Below, one piece after another: positions 43,046-56,679 of a DNA stretch of 64,000 nucleotides (the stretch's first letter is position 1; the number at the start of each line of letters is the position of its first letter). The position numbers and the translations under genes are program-made. Source of the DNA: Combretum micranthum (lineage: Eukaryota; Streptophyta; Magnoliopsida; Myrtales; Combretaceae). The notes under the pieces are model-generated. The model had not been told where the DNA came from, searched no databases, and saw nothing but the letters and a program-made list of their open reading frames with translations. The stretch lies in the NCBI GenBank assembly GCA_024138025.1, contig JAMXBD010000012.1, positions 1,922,001 to 1,986,000 on the forward strand, in the 5' to 3' direction.

Positions 43046-46000
43046 ACAGCTTATTGAAAGAGATTGTATCTTGAGTGAAGGGATAGAGAATGTGAATGAT
43101 TCAAACTTAGATGAGCTGTTAAAAGGGTGTGTTGGTGTAGAGGATTAAGATTTTGGATGGTTGTCCATTGGAAACTTTGTTAGGACTGATAAGACACTTG
43201 AAGATTCATGAATGGATTAATGAAGAATATAAGTTTTGTCATGATGCTTAGGTATCTTATAATATTAAATGGAGATTTTAAAGGGGGGAATTTCTTGAAC
43301 TTTTGGAAAGTAATATCCTATTCTTATACAATCCACAAGGGCAATATTTTGTTTTTTTTTTTTAAAGTAAAATAGTGAATTCATAAATAAAATGGCAAGA
43401 CACATGATTTATATGGGATAGTTATGTTTATTAAAAAAAAAAAAAAAATCCATTCACAACCAACAATTCTTCCAAAATTAGAAGGAGGCACCTTCCCTAG
43501 GTTCTACCAATAAATACGACAATTAGTGCCACTAGAATATTTCCTTGGAAGATTTATGAATTAATATCCTATAATCCTTGTCGAGAGACATGCATAAGTA
43601 GTTTAAGCAAATATGCAAGCCTTTTCAATCAAGGTTTAAATGTGAAAAATATACTAAAAATAGATATACTAAAAAACATAGAAAAGTCTCTTTATAGGAA
43701 ACACCCTACCAATTTTCAAATTATAGTGGATTTTTAAAATATTTTTATTGTTTTCTAGTTTCTCATGCCTTATTAAGAGTTTGAAAAACACCGCTTTTCA
43801 AATATGAATATCTCTTTCATCTCACTCTTTCTATATTGTTTTAAGATAATTCTATGGTACTATGGCAATTATGACAAAATCGATCTTGTTACACCAATGA
43901 ATAGTCTAGGTCTTTTTTAACCATGATCGAATCCCTTAATTTTTTTTTCACTTAATTTCTTTTATAATAAATTTAATTTTGATAATATAGAGGGTATGGT
44001 CCTATAACGGGATCGTAGAAGTTGTCCACAATGCAACTCCAAATTGCCTTTGCGTATTCCTATAAAAAACTTAGTATATAACAGGATTTTTTAAACCTCA
44101 TTTATTGAAGTATTATATGAATAATTTATTTAAATTCAATTGTACTTTAGTAGATGCACTTCAATGACCTCTAATACGTAATGGTTTCAATGGTATTACT
44201 TGCAAAATATAAATTTAATTCTAATGTGTTGTCCATTATGTAGTAAACATATATATATATATATGTATATATATATGGACATATAAAATGTTACAATCAT
44301 ACGTGCTTGCCTACTAGATTATCTATGTTATTTATATGTTATATCATCATCACAATGTAAGCATTACATTTTTTCTCTATCTTCTTGTTACAAAATATCT
44401 TCCATAATATTATTTTATAATTACATAAGTTTTTTGGATGATACAAAATGCAACTTACACAGTATATTACATGTCGCTAAATTTAATATTACATATATGA
44501 TAGTTACACATATATAATATTTCATATTATTCATAATATATTACACGTGTATATAATATGTTATCATGTTATCTTATGGCCTTACATTGCTACATTACTT
44601 ATGCATATGTTGTAGATATATATGTACCTATGATGAATATGCCTAAAATAAAAGAAATTAAATATAATTTATAATAAAATCAACAACTACTATAAGGTTT
44701 TGAAATTTTAATTTGATTTCCAATCTTGATTTGTGAGAATTTAGTCTTCTACTAAAGCTGATAATATGATGTGCAAGAAAATAAAGTTGCTAAGGTGAAG
44801 GAAATTCACCTAGATGTTGGAATTAATCTTCAATTATGAGTGAGAAAAGAGATGATAGTTTCAAATGAAGTTTAGGTTGAATTTATTAGTAAATAATTAA
44901 TTTGAGAGAGGTGTCACATAAAAATCAATACTTAAAGCTTTAATATTGCATGCACATTGCAAGCCCTTGAAAATTCCTATCGCCAACTCGTGATATAACT
45001 TAACCACAATTCAAATAAAACCAAAACCCTAGTCGATGAAACGTAAGCCTAATTAGGAAGACTAAAAACCCGTAAGGCACTTGAGAAAACCCTAAAGATG
45101 GATTAAGAACCCTAACACAAAATAATCAAACACCATGAGCCTTAAAGAAACTAACCCTAATAGTTTTAAAACCATAAAACACAAATCTTAGACTCCAAAA
45201 GTCAAACCTATATGCTAAACCCTAAACAATAACTCAATAACTTCAATGATAACCTAAAACTAAAAAGTAATTTGTAAATCATTCTACTACTTAAACAAAT
45301 AATAATAACTCATATGGTAGACCCCATAAACTTTAATCGCATAAAATGACGTTAATTAAGTAGACACTTTTCTTAAATAATAGTCCCATCAAATTCCCTC
45401 TAAAATGGTGTATGGTCTATACATTATCCTAATTGAATCAATCAATTTACGACGTAAAGAAATCACTTGGACCAAACTAATAGTTTCAATTTCCTTTTCC
45501 CCAAAAGCATGCAGCCACATGCTTAAAAACTTCCATGGAAGTTACTTCCCTAAATGGATCCAAGATACTTAACCAACCTCAAATTAAGGGTACTATTGTA
45601 CATTGTGACAATAAATTAAGTTAGGATTGGGTGGAAACTTCATGGACAAGTCATTTTTCTTCTTTTCTTTTCTTTTTTTTTTTTTCATTTTCTTTTACCC
45701 CATCCGGACGACCTCCTGCACACATCAATTCCATGTTTGAAATCCTTCTCATTTTTTATTTTTTTCCTTTTTATTTATTCATTTAGACTTCCTTTGCTCC
45801 AACTAACATTTCCTTCTTCACTTTTCTTTTGTTCTCACAATATAATTCCCTTTCCACTCCCCTTTCTCTTTCTTAAAAGTTTTCAACTTCTTGGCTGCTT
45901 CTCATATTAAAAAGGAAGGGAAATAGTTCAAGGTAAAGCCTCATAAAGCTTCCAAAACAACACACATAGCTCCTACTATTCATTTTCAATAATAAGGATA

Positions 46001-48349
46001 TAGGGCCAACTTATGCACAAAGTCATGTATGTCATAGAAATTGAGATTTTAAGAAATATAAAATGCAATATGTAGGTCAAGCATAATATCATGTAATTTT
46101 TTTTAGTGAAAAAAAATTGCACACTTTCCTTCCATTGTTTTTGTGTCGAGACCCTTGGATCCTTAACGGAAAATATACTACTTGAGTTAGAACTAAAATT
46201 AGGAGAAATATCACATTAGGTATTAGAGCGAAAAGTGTGATGATAAAAAATGTAAATTCAATATAATTGAGAATAGATACTCACATTGACAAGATTATCT
46301 CAATGGAATAGAAGAAATTGATAAAAGATGATTTAGACGCCTATGATTCTATCAAAGTTGATACACATGAAGGATGAGAAAGAAAAAGTTGAATCAATGT
46401 ACATGATTAATTGAGAGATTGAAGTGGGTAAATTAATAATTTAAGCATTATAATGATAGATGGAATGAATACAAGAGTTAGAAACGAGAGCTGATAGAAG
46501 TCTTGCAAAAAGTGGTAAAATAATGTTGGACTCTATGTGGTCGAGGCATGCGTATGGAAATAAGAGCATATTCAATTGAGATTTTGGATGAATTTGATCA
46601 AATTGTGAAAAATGGAAGGAAAATGATTGGAACTTTTAATATCTATAGTAGATGAGGCATGTACCAAGTAATAGGGAAGACATTGAATTAATTTTACATC
46701 ATTGATGTGAAGAAAATGTCTATTGAAATAATCACTAGTGATACTAGATAATGCATAGTTATATTGTTATGGATAATGTACCGAAGAAGTGGAGAATTGA
46801 TAAAGCTCCTTAAGGTTATGTTTGGTTAAGACATGTATGCATAATAGGGCTCATTTCAAGAAAATCTCATGAGTAAATGTGATTTAAATAATCAATAGAT
46901 AGTGAATGGATATATATGGTAATATTTGGAGTTGACAATAAAAGGATAATTATCATAAATGTGGGAAAGTTGAAATGAAATTTTAAGTTCCTATTGTTCT
47001 TAAAGTGTCTAAGACATGTTAGTACTTGGTATATGAATTTTGGACTCAAGTCAATTTATTAGAAGTATTAAAATTGACCAATTTGAAGACATAGTTGGTT
47101 AATGATTGGAAAGTTGAATGTTGGTAGTATTTTGGTGATCGAGATTGAACAAAGTGGAAATTGAAGGTAAATTATGATAAACAACATCAATAATGGTGTT
47201 TAAGGGTTGGATATTTGATATAGATAGATTTAAGATGAATTCATTTAATTCAACTTTAAGAATATTTGAAATTACTAAAGGAATTCTTTAAATCTGAATC
47301 TAACCTTCTTTTGTTGTCCTACAATCTTCTATTAACAAAAATAATATCACTAATGAAAAGTAGGGGGAGGTGCGGTACTTTTTGATTTGGTTTGCTCCTC
47401 AAATCGAAAATTATGATTCAATTATTCAAATAAAATTGAATCTAATCATATGGTTTGGTTCACTGATTTTTTGAAAAAAAAAAAATGGTTCAATACAATA
47501 TGGTATATATTTTGAACTGTTTGTTATGAAAAAAATAATCTAAAAATATTTTTCAAAGCTCAAATAGTACCATTGGTAATTAGCGTAAAGATGAGTGGTT
47601 AACTAATTTAAGTGGGTTAAGGATTATGCTTAATCCTAATTTATCTAGGGATAAATTTGAACTTGCATATGAACTAGTGAATAAAAATAGAAATACGTGA
47701 CATCTACAAATTATTGAATCTAATCTAATTGAAATATATATGTCTACTTTTCATTTCAAACAAGAAATCTAAAACTGTAAGTACATTATATGGCAAAAAC
47801 CTAGCACTATGCATCCTTTGGCTCTTTTCAAAATCCTTTCTAACAAATGTTATTAATAATCCTCAATAAAAATTTAATAAAATTCTCAAAAATAAATAAA
47901 ATTGATTTTATAAACCTATGTATTTCTTGCTAGGAGTTTGAAAACAATTAGGGCAAAATTGGGTTTGAGTTGTGGTATTTCCATAATTTATGCGTAGATT
48001 GTGAAAAAGAGTAGACGTGCCTTGTATCATTAGTGAATTCTTCTTCTATTAATGGATTTATTGATGTGAATGACTCATATATTTGGCTGCACGTTGGAAG
48101 AGGATTGACTCATATAATAAAGAACCTCTATATTTTGCTTTTGCGTTTTATTTGCTTAATGATTTTTTAGCCAATAAGAACAAAAGACAAAATCTCTAGT
48201 GCTCTTTGTCCTTGACCACCCTAAGTTTGACTTATTTAAACTCTTGGGACCACTTGTCTTCTGGGCTCTTTCCTTGTGTCCTCTCTATCCACACTTGAAA
48301 TAGAATATTGATAAGAGCGTATAAGTCATATCAAATTATAAATAATAAA
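43046..48349. other. gene-poor AT-rich intergenic DNA
   Basis: No gene recognised on either strand. A (TA)n stretch lies at 44252-44276. At 47361 TAGGGGGAGGTGCGGTACTT resembles the terminus of hAT-like MITEs, but no opposite end was found. A pyrimidine tract runs near 45657-45690. The frame at 46867-47049 is AT-driven and has no recognisable content. Confidence 0.45.
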
Positions 48350-49635
48350 ACCCAACAGAAATCTTATGATAAGCTCTAAGGCAGTGCATCTATCAATTGC
48401 AAAATAGAATTAATATGGGTGACGTCCTCCAGGATTTGGATATCAAGTACTAGCACCATTTCTTTACTATTTAACCTAAACTATTTTTCTAACCAATAAC
48501 CCTAATAGTTAAATATGAGTGCTTTTAAAGGATAAATTCAATCACAAGACCTACCATTCATCTTGATCCACCTTAAACCCTAATTTCTTACGATAAAATA
48601 TTAGTCAATGAGTTGTTTATACTTTGCACTGCAGAATCATGTAATTAAATCAATTACTCCATCGACTTAATGAATTCCTAACCCTTTATGAGATAGTGGA
48701 GACCTCTCCCTCACTAATGCCACATAAGATTACATTAAAGATTAAGATTCCTAAATAAAGATTAAATCTTTATGCAAAAAATGGAAGTTTCCTTACCTCT
48801 AGATGAAACATGTAATCTCTCTATTCATGAAGATCTATCTTATTAGATGAAATCTCTTGTTATCTAACAAGAATCATACAAGCAATTAATTTTGCACATA
48901 AATCAATCACAAGACAATTAAAACACATGAATAGATACAAAGACATAAACTTTTCATTAATCAAAGGCAATTCAAATCATATAAGGGTTTAGGGTTTCAC
49001 AAGAATTAGGGCATAAAGATTTACTCCTCCATGGAGTTTACAATGAAAACAAGAAATATAGAGGAGTAATCAATAAACATGATCTAACAATAAAACTCTT
49101 TTTGACGTCTTGTGCTTTTTGATGAAGCTCAAGCACTTTTCCTCCTTGAAATTCGTAGTTTTTCTCTCCTAGGGTTTAGAATATGTCTAAGGTTAAAAAT
49201 ATAAGAAGAAAAGCAGCTATTTATAGATTTATAATCGATGATAGTTCTGCCCTTACTTCTACACGGTGTGCTCGGGGTTATGCACCCTGGGAAATCTTCA
49301 TTTTCTTCTCTGGTCACATTTTTTTATCCAGCACTACTCTCTACACTACTTGGGTAGCAGCTGGGGCACAATTTAGGATAGTTTATGGTCACTTTTTATA
49401 GTCCAACACTAGTGTCTGCGTGACCATGCTGAAGATTGTGAACAAGTGAAAATCAACATTTTTAATACTTTGCCGAATTTCATCTTGTTTGTGCTTACAT
49501 CATCCTTATATCTTTAAAATATCTTCTTTAAACCTTGAAATGAAATATTAAGCACTTAAGTATCCTTTCCTCAATAAATTCACATAAAATCTATACAAAA
49601 TCATATGTAATGAGTATTAAAAAATGATCTTTTGA
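48350..49635 (-). repeat. Athila-type LTR relic
   Basis: On the minus strand it begins TTTGATAAGTGTCAAAAGATC, followed by a GTGCTTAATATTTCATTTCAAGG stretch very like the Athila LTR starts at 53534 and 58275 (TTGATAAAGTC..., GTGCTTAATNTGATATTTCAGG). Further on it has GGAGTAAATCTTTATGCCCT and CTAAACCCT-rich sequence. Its inner end is unclear. Its outer end is joined to the truncated gag at 49636. Confidence 0.55.
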
Positions 49636-50958
49636 CACTTATCAAATACTCGTAGGACAACTTTCTCTGTACAAAATCTGTGGCTATGCCCAATCTTGCC
49701 ACATGAGAAGTAAACATTTTCAACCCACTTAGAATCTTTGACATCATGAGATTTATAGCACCTAATACACTTTCTCTTGGTATTCTGAATTGTTGCTCTG
49801 ACCTAATGAGTCATAGGCTTCTTCCCCCTAGCTTGGGTAAGCACACTTGGGGCAAGTCGTTTTCCCAAAAAGATCTGACCTCTCTATGTCTCATGACCTT
49901 TAATCTTGCTCAAGCCTTTCTCAATAGTCTTTGCCTTATTGACCACAACTGAGTAGTTGGTTAAATCCATCAAGTTCACCTAGTGCTGTATCTCAGACTC
50001 CAACCCTGTAATAAACCTGCTCACTTTAGCATCTTCACTTTCCTTCAGTGGATCTGGTAGAAATATCATCAGACTGCTCAACTCTGCCTCATATTCCTCA
50101 ACAGACATCTTGCCCTACTGTAGAGTGTAATACTCCTGCAACATCTGCTGTTTGACACTTTCAGGAAAAAAAATCCCATAGAAAGCCTGCTGGAACCTGT
50201 CCCAAGTAATCACTCCAGCTATATGTCTCTTAGTGCTCAACCATCAAGTGTTTGCTCTCCCAGTCAACAAAAAGGAAGCATACTCCACCTTCTTATTCTC
50301 AGGAATATCTCGGGCAGCAAAAGTCTTCTCCTCCTCTTCCATCCACAATTGAGCATCTAATGGTCTCATAGGCTTTGACTCAAACTTATATACCAAATCC
50401 ATAAATTTATTAAGGCTTAGCACATTAATATGTCTTGCACCATTACCTTCATTTCCATTCTGTCTCCGTGTCTCTTATCTCTAGGCCTCAACATTAGCTT
50501 GTATTACCTGCACATCTTGACGCATGGTCTGATGTTGCTACACCACTACCCCTAATAAAGTATTCATTGCTTGCATCAGTTGAGCAACATCAATTGGTAC
50601 CTGTTGACCTATAGGTAGGGGCAGTGATGGTGGTAAATCATGATGTAACTCATTTAAAGGTGGCTGGTTTAAAGGTAGCTATCTTCTATTAAATTCCTCC
50701 TCACTAGTCTTGGAGGAACCAACATCAGGGGCTCTCCTTCTAGGTGGCATTCTAAACGGGTAAACATATATCATATGAGAAACAGATAAAACATACTAAA
50801 AGATCAAAACACTATAGAAACTACAAGATAATAACATTACTAACTAGATAAGCAACCCTAACTATTTGTTACCCTACTCATCATTGCTCATTTTCATAAG
50901 GAGTTTATAACTTACATCTAATAAGATTCATAAACCTATACTCTGATACCAATTAAGC
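49636..50958 (-). pseudogene. truncated Tekay-like gag
   Basis: Minus-strand gag starting near 50750 (MPPRRRAP), with LSLNKFMDLVYKFESKPM, AQLWMEEEEKTFAARDIPE, KVEYASFLLTGRAN, VEEYEAELSSL and a degenerate CCHC-type region (YFSCGKIGHSHRFC) at about 49660. It matches the gag at 31541-32047 in order and style. A primer-site-like TTGGTATCAGAG complement lies at 50941-50953. Everything 3' of the zinc region, including pol and the other LTR, is absent; sequence switches to the Athila-type LTR at 49635. Confidence 0.82.
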
Positions 50959-52789
50959 TGTAACGGCCTAATTCAAAGGTATTATAACCCGCCATGTGTC
51001 CTTATTAGGTATGGATATGCTAATGCTATTATTCCACTAATCCATAAATTAAGTCATATAACACCAAACTCTCATATAAGAGTACCGATTTAAAAAAAAA
51101 ATATTTCTTAATAACATAGCTTTTGAACAACTTAGTTGGCATAAACCAAAGACAATATAATTCAAACTTAAAACATCCTAAGAAAAGTCTTATAAAAACA
51201 TTATCAAAATCATTAAAACATATAAATGTCATAGAATCTTTAACTTTATCTATCTCCAAACCAAAAGAATTTAAACATCAGTAGGAATGTCAGGTCCACT
51301 ATAATATTCCCCATAGTCCAATAACATGTCATAGTCTGATAGATAAAAAACTATCAAATCATCACCTATTCCTAAAAAATAGAAAAGAGTGAGCACAAAG
51401 GTACGCCATACCAAAAACACATGCACATGAACATGCATCATACAAAATTTACATGAAACCTAATAACATATGCTACAAACACAGGTTGTTATCTTTATTT
51501 AACTAAGCAAGCAACACAATTTAGGACCATTTGCAATCTAGTCCTAAAACTGAAGTAACTCATGATTCTGTAAAAAACAATCAATGTCGAAATTAATAAT
51601 ATATATATATATATATTGGTGTTGGGTACTCCCCACACACCCTAAGTACTATACTCGTATCACTCATAGATTACCAGAATCATCTCTGTGCACGATTTCA
51701 CTAGAGACAACGACACACACAGATCATCAGGGCACCATCCTAGTAGCAATGGTCTTGCCGATCAACTAGACCTAGCCAAAGACAAACATTAGACTCAAAT
51801 TAAAACCAGGTAGTATTATGTTAATTTATAAATACTAAGCCTACAATCACAATCAACAAGTAAGGTGAGGTAATACCTAAAATTACTTTAGGAACAAAAT
51901 CCTTGCTTTCACAAAAAACACCTGATCATAATCAATTACCCAATCAAAATATATTTTCACAAGATAATCATAAACCCATCATCATTTAAACCCTAAAGTG
52001 GAAAGAAGTACAAACCCTAAATTCATACACACCGTTTTCCTTTGATTGTAAGAATGACTGAGTCTCTAAAAGAACATGATTTCTCTAAAAACTCCTCCAA
52101 AAAATATGACTTCTTTCAATAAAAATCAAGAAACTTAGAAAAAGACCACACTTTTTAGATTAGCAAAAAAACATAAAAGGTCTAACTTACTTATCTCTTG
52201 ATACTTGTTCCTCTTTGATTGTGGAACACGAAATCTTCAATAAGAAACCTAATGTTTTTCTCCAAAACGTCTCCAAATTAACTCCTTTCGAAATATAAGA
52301 AAACTTTAGGAAGAGATCATCTCTTTAGATCGCTAAAGAATTGAAAAGGATTAATCTTACCTAATTCTTGAATATGGGTCTCCCTTGATGCACATCATGA
52401 TTACAAAGAAGTTTTTAAGGTGTTCTATTGCTCAAGAATGGTTTTGGAGAAAAAGGAATAGGCTAGGGTTATATAAAGACTCGAAAATCCTTATAAATTC
52501 CGAACATGTACACTGGCATGAAGGTTGACAGCTTAGGAATATAGGCTGGCAGCTTAAAACTCAAAGGATGATTTTGTGGTCGCGATGGCCAGCCTAATGC
52601 CGGTGGAGTATAGGACCAAGGCCAGTAGCCTAAGTGGCCGGCTTACAGTTGCGTCCTCATGCCTTAAATCACGTGTTTTCCATTTGATAAAATATACATA
52701 TACATATTAGGGCGGACCATAAAACCCTCTTATTCTTCAACCAATGGCATTTTTGCCCTTCATTATAAATCATTTATCTATATATTACA
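50959..52789 (-). repeat. Tekay-like 5' LTR of a truncated element
   Basis: Plus-strand ends TGTAACGGCCTAATTC and TATATTACA; 1,831 bp, the length of the 32250 LTR. TATA-like TTATATAA lies at 52473-52480 on the minus-strand promoter side, with a GCC/GGC-rich cluster at 52500-52650 directly upstream of it. The sequence is clearly diverged from the 25456/32250 pair, so it is a sister family or an older copy. Confidence 0.82.
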
Positions 52790-53533
52790 CACAATAATTA
52801 AACTTGTTTAGAAACTACCATCAACTATATCTTCACTTCCCTACTTTAATCTTGACTTTTATCTTTAAATTAACCTAATAACTTACGTGTATTGTTATTG
52901 GAAAGGGTTTTATTATAGGATTTTGGGATATTTTGAAGAGATAAATGAAGAGAATTAGAGAAAGAGAGCGAGACAGCTAGAAATGAAAAGAAAAGAAAAT
53001 GAAAAACGAAGGTTAGGATTTTCAAAAAGAAATTTCATATATATGGGTTCGTGGGCTTATGCTTCGGCTTAGGCTTTTATATTGGGTTGAGCTTTTAGGT
53101 AAATGGGTTTTCTCATTTAAAAGCTTTAAGAATAAGAATTTAGTAAAAGAATTTAGAGTATAGAAATTGATAAATTGAATTAAATATTTAGCTTAAGAAT
53201 TCAATTGATAGGAGTTGGATATTTAGTTTGAGTTTGGGAATTTAGGATCTAGGAATTTATATTTATAATAAAGTAGTTGAATTTAAATTTCTAGGGATTA
53301 AGGAATTGTAATTTAGATTAAAGTAACTAGATATTTAGGGGTTTAAGTAATTGAACTTAAGAAATTGAGTTCAATTTAATAATTGAGGAGGATTGAGAAA
53401 ATTTTGAAGAAGGAATAAGAAAGAAGCAGCTAAAGCCATGCGTATCTTTTGAGGCTTTTAAGGGAATTTTTATCATTTCCCTTGAATAATTATCTCTAGA
53501 ATTAGGATAAACTTATCTTTGTCTTTTTAACAT
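52790..53533. repeat. LTR-like flank left of the Athila element
   Basis: AG-rich, then a GGAATTTAGGATCTAGGAATTT and GTAATTGAACTTAAGAAATT style that recurs at 60030-60150 on the other side of the Athila element. It seems to belong to the same LTR family as 59889-61417, but the two flanks overlap rather than continue each other, so they may be two copies. Confidence 0.45.
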
Positions 53534-54222
53534 CGATAAAGTCATATTATAATTACTTTTCATTAATTAAATCATGCTAAATTGTTATTGATTTTATCAA
53601 AATCATGAGGAATTGGTACTTAAGTGTGCTTAATATGATATTTCAGGTCTTGCAGGAATTATAATGCAAATAACACGATTGATTATATGATAGATAAATT
53701 ATTTGTGTTATAAGGATATATAATCTAATCTAAATAGATCATCTTATGATTTGTTGGCTTGAATTGGTAGTCTCTCTTATTCTTAATGCTATTGATAGAT
53801 TAAACCTTAAGAGCTTGTTTAGGGCTGTTTAATCAATAAGGGAAGTAATCAAAGAGCCTATTTTGATTATTGAAAAAGTAAGGAGAGATAGGTTGTTAGA
53901 GCTTGTTAATGACCATAACCAATTTATCTAAGATAGAGAATGGAAATCTTACATCAATGATCAATTCCATAAACAGAACAATAATTATATCTTTGGTTAG
54001 GAACTCCTTGATATTGAATTAATTTTTGAATTCTGATTACTTGCTTTAGATATAATTAGTTTTCTTATTTTCTTTGATTTCACAAAGCCCCGTTTCTTCT
54101 TTGCTTTATCTAGTCTCCATTAGAAACAAATTTTAATAATCCCTGTGGATCGACCTTACTCACTGCAATATGCAAACTATACAAATTTTGAGGGTAGGAA
54201 CATATATTTATTGGATTCGACA
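53534..54222 (+). repeat. Athila-type 5' LTR, internally deleted
   Basis: Matches both ends of the 3' LTR (GATAAAGTC...GATATTTCAGGTCTT, then TTGATTATATGATA...TTTATTGGATTC) but lacks its middle ~925 bp. The junction lies near 53685, where both parent sites have an AATA-rich word. Confidence 0.82.
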
Positions 54223-54234
54223 CCTACCAAATTT

Positions 54235-54252
54235 TGGTGCCATTGCTGGGGA
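54235..54252 (+). other. Athila-type primer binding site
   Basis: TGGTGCCATTGCTGGGGA corresponds to the TGGCGCCGTTGCCGGGGA used by Athila and Tat elements, with three transitions. Known as an aspartate-tRNA-type site. Confidence 0.85.
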
Positions 54253-54285
54253 TTGGTGTTAAAATAAATTTATTTCTATTCTTTT

Positions 54286-55640
54286 ATGGCTCATTCTTCT
54301 CAAACAGGTGAATTCGAATACGATCTAGAAAATGAGAAGACCACTTGGAAATTACGCAAAGAAGCCAAGTTGCACCAAAAAGAAGCCACTACATCTTCAT
54401 CCTTTGGATTGAATTTAGCCTTGGATTTAGTTGATCCATCTAGGGAATTTGAAAAGAAAGAAGAAGAAATGGAAAATCAAGAGAGAACACTAAGGGAATT
54501 TGTTGCATCAAATTTGATTGAGTAACCACTGTGTATTTAGTACCCATAACTAAAATTTGCTTTTGAGTTGAAATCTGGTTTGGTACACTTGCTCCCTAGT
54601 TTTCATGGTCTTAAAAATGAAGATCTTCACAAACATATGAAAGAATTTCATGTGGTGTATTCTAGTATGAGGCCGCAAGGAGTGTTTTGAGGAACAAATC
54701 AAATTGCGTGCCTTTCCATTCTCATTAAGAGATAGAGAAAAAGACTGGTTATTTTATTTGCCTCCGGGTTCCATTACCACATGGGCAGACATGGTTAAGC
54801 TGTTTCTAGATAAGTTTTCCCCTGCTTCAAGAGATGCTGACATAAGAAGGGAGATTTGTGGAATTAAATAGAGGGACACAGAGAATCTTCATGAGTACTG
54901 GGAGAGGTTCAAGCAATTATGTGCAAGTTGTCAACAACATGGAATATCTAAACAACTTCTCATTCAATACTTTTTGAAGGATTGCTTCCAATGGAGAGGA
55001 AGATGATGGATGCAGCTAGTAGAGGTGCTATAGTGAATAAAACAACTGGTCAGGCTAGGGAATTGATCTCCATCATGGTTTCTAATTCGCAACAGTTTGG
55101 ATTTCAGCATGATTCTTTCACAGGGAAGGTGAATGAGGTAAGTGTTTCTCACCTTGAAAATCAAATTTCTAATCTAACCTCTTTGTTCAGCAAATGGCTT
55201 TAGAAAATACACAACAGGTGAAAGCATATGGAATTTGTGCTGCTTCTAGCCATACTATTGACATGTGTCCAATACTTCAAGAGGACTCCCATGAGCATGC
55301 TAATGTAGTTGAGTTTTCCAAGACTACCACAGACGAAATATGATCCTTATTAAAGCACTTACAACCCTGGATGGAAGGATCATCCTAACTTTAGTTATGG
55401 AGCTAAACCACAATACTTTCAACAGTATCAACCTAGGACACCTGCACAGCACCACAATCTTCTTCAAGTTTAGGTATGTCTTTTGAGGAAATTGTTAAAT
55501 CACTTGCTATTAACACAAAACAATTTCAAGATGAGAAAAAGCTGAGCATTCAAAATTTAGAGAGTTAGGTAAGTTAGCTTGCATCTTCCATGAATAGGTT
55601 AGAATCTCAAGGTAAATTGCCTTCTCAAACTGTTACTAAT
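54286..55640 (+). pseudogene. Athila-type gag remnant
   Basis: Begins at the ATG 54286 (MAHSSQTGEFEYDLENEK), with a K/E-rich N-terminus (RTLREFVA) and a stop at 54523. Capsid pieces then appear in several frames: FELKSGLVHLLPSFHGL, HKHMKEFHVVYSSMRPQG, REICGI-, EYWERFKQLC, LPMERKMMDAASRGAIVNKT, and AREL-SIMVSNSQQFG (54550-55090). Gag is followed by a Q/N-rich segment. Missing intervening segments and several stops make it non-functional. Confidence 0.85.
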
Positions 55641-55659
55641 CTAAGGCAAAATGTTAGTG

Positions 55660-56670
55660 CAATTACTTTGAGAAGTGAAAGGAATTGTAGAAACCCATCA
55701 AAAAGCACATTGGACCAACATAAAGGAAGAAACTGAAAAAGAGATAATGACTCCACACCATCTAGATAATCAAATTAGAGGACCTTCAACTGAACCACCC
55801 AAGGCACTGGTGACAACACCTCCTTTTTCTTCTAGATTAGCAAAGTCCAAGAAAGAAGAGAAAGAAAAGGAGATCCTTGCGAGCTTTCGCAAAGTTGAGG
55901 TAAATATTCCTTTACTTGATGAAATTAAAGAAATACCTCGCTATGCTAGATTTCTTCAAGAATTGTGGATTAACAAGAAAAGGGCTGAAAGGAAATGACA
56001 TGATAAGTATAGGTGAGAACGTTTCAGCTATCCTTCAAAGGAAGCTTCACATATATGCAAGGATCCAGGTATGTTTTCCATTCCTTGTAAAATAGGTGAA
56101 GTTTGGATTGAAAAAGCCATGTGTGATTTAGGAGCTTTAATCAATGTCATGTCTCCATTTTGTTTATCAGTGCTTAAATGTTATTCCATTAAAGAAGACA
56201 TGTGTGTTTGTTCAACTTGCTCATAGGTCAAATGTTTATCCAAAGGGTGTTTTAGAGGATGTGTTAGTGTAAGTTAATTGGTTGGTTTTCTTTACTAATT
56301 TTTATGTGAATGATATAGAAAATGATGATTCTCTTAATTCATAATTGATTTTATTAGGGAGACCATTTCTTAAAACATTCAGGAAAAAAATTGATTTGCA
56401 TGATGGTACACTTACCATAGAATTTGATGGTAAAATTATTAAATTTAATATTGACGATGCCATGGAATATCCTAAAAATGTCTCTCTTATTTTTGTTATT
56501 GATGCTGTTTGGGTGATGAACAAGAAAGATGATGAAAAATTACCTCTTATCATTGGTCGTCCAAATTTGGCCATAGCCAGAGCCTTCATTGATGTGAGAG
56601 GATAGAGGATAGTGCTAAGAAAAGGAGACGAGGAAGTTATGCTATGTGCTAGACAGTGTAAGGAATGAGA
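55660..56670 (+). pseudogene. Athila-type protease region
   Basis: An E/K-rich linker (KSKKEEKEKEILASFRKVEVNIPLLD at about 55840-55920, typical before Athila protease) is followed by CKIGEVWIEKAMCDLGA-INVM (about 56085-56150), where the family's protease active site DLGAS lies. Further on LLGRPFLKTFRKKIDLHDGT and IEFDGKIIKFNI (56348-56450) match the protease-RT spacer. A second GRPNLAIARAFIDVRG-type segment at 56560-56605 looks like an imperfect repeat of LLGRPFLKT. Confidence 0.78.
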
Positions 56671-56679
56671 CAAGATTGG

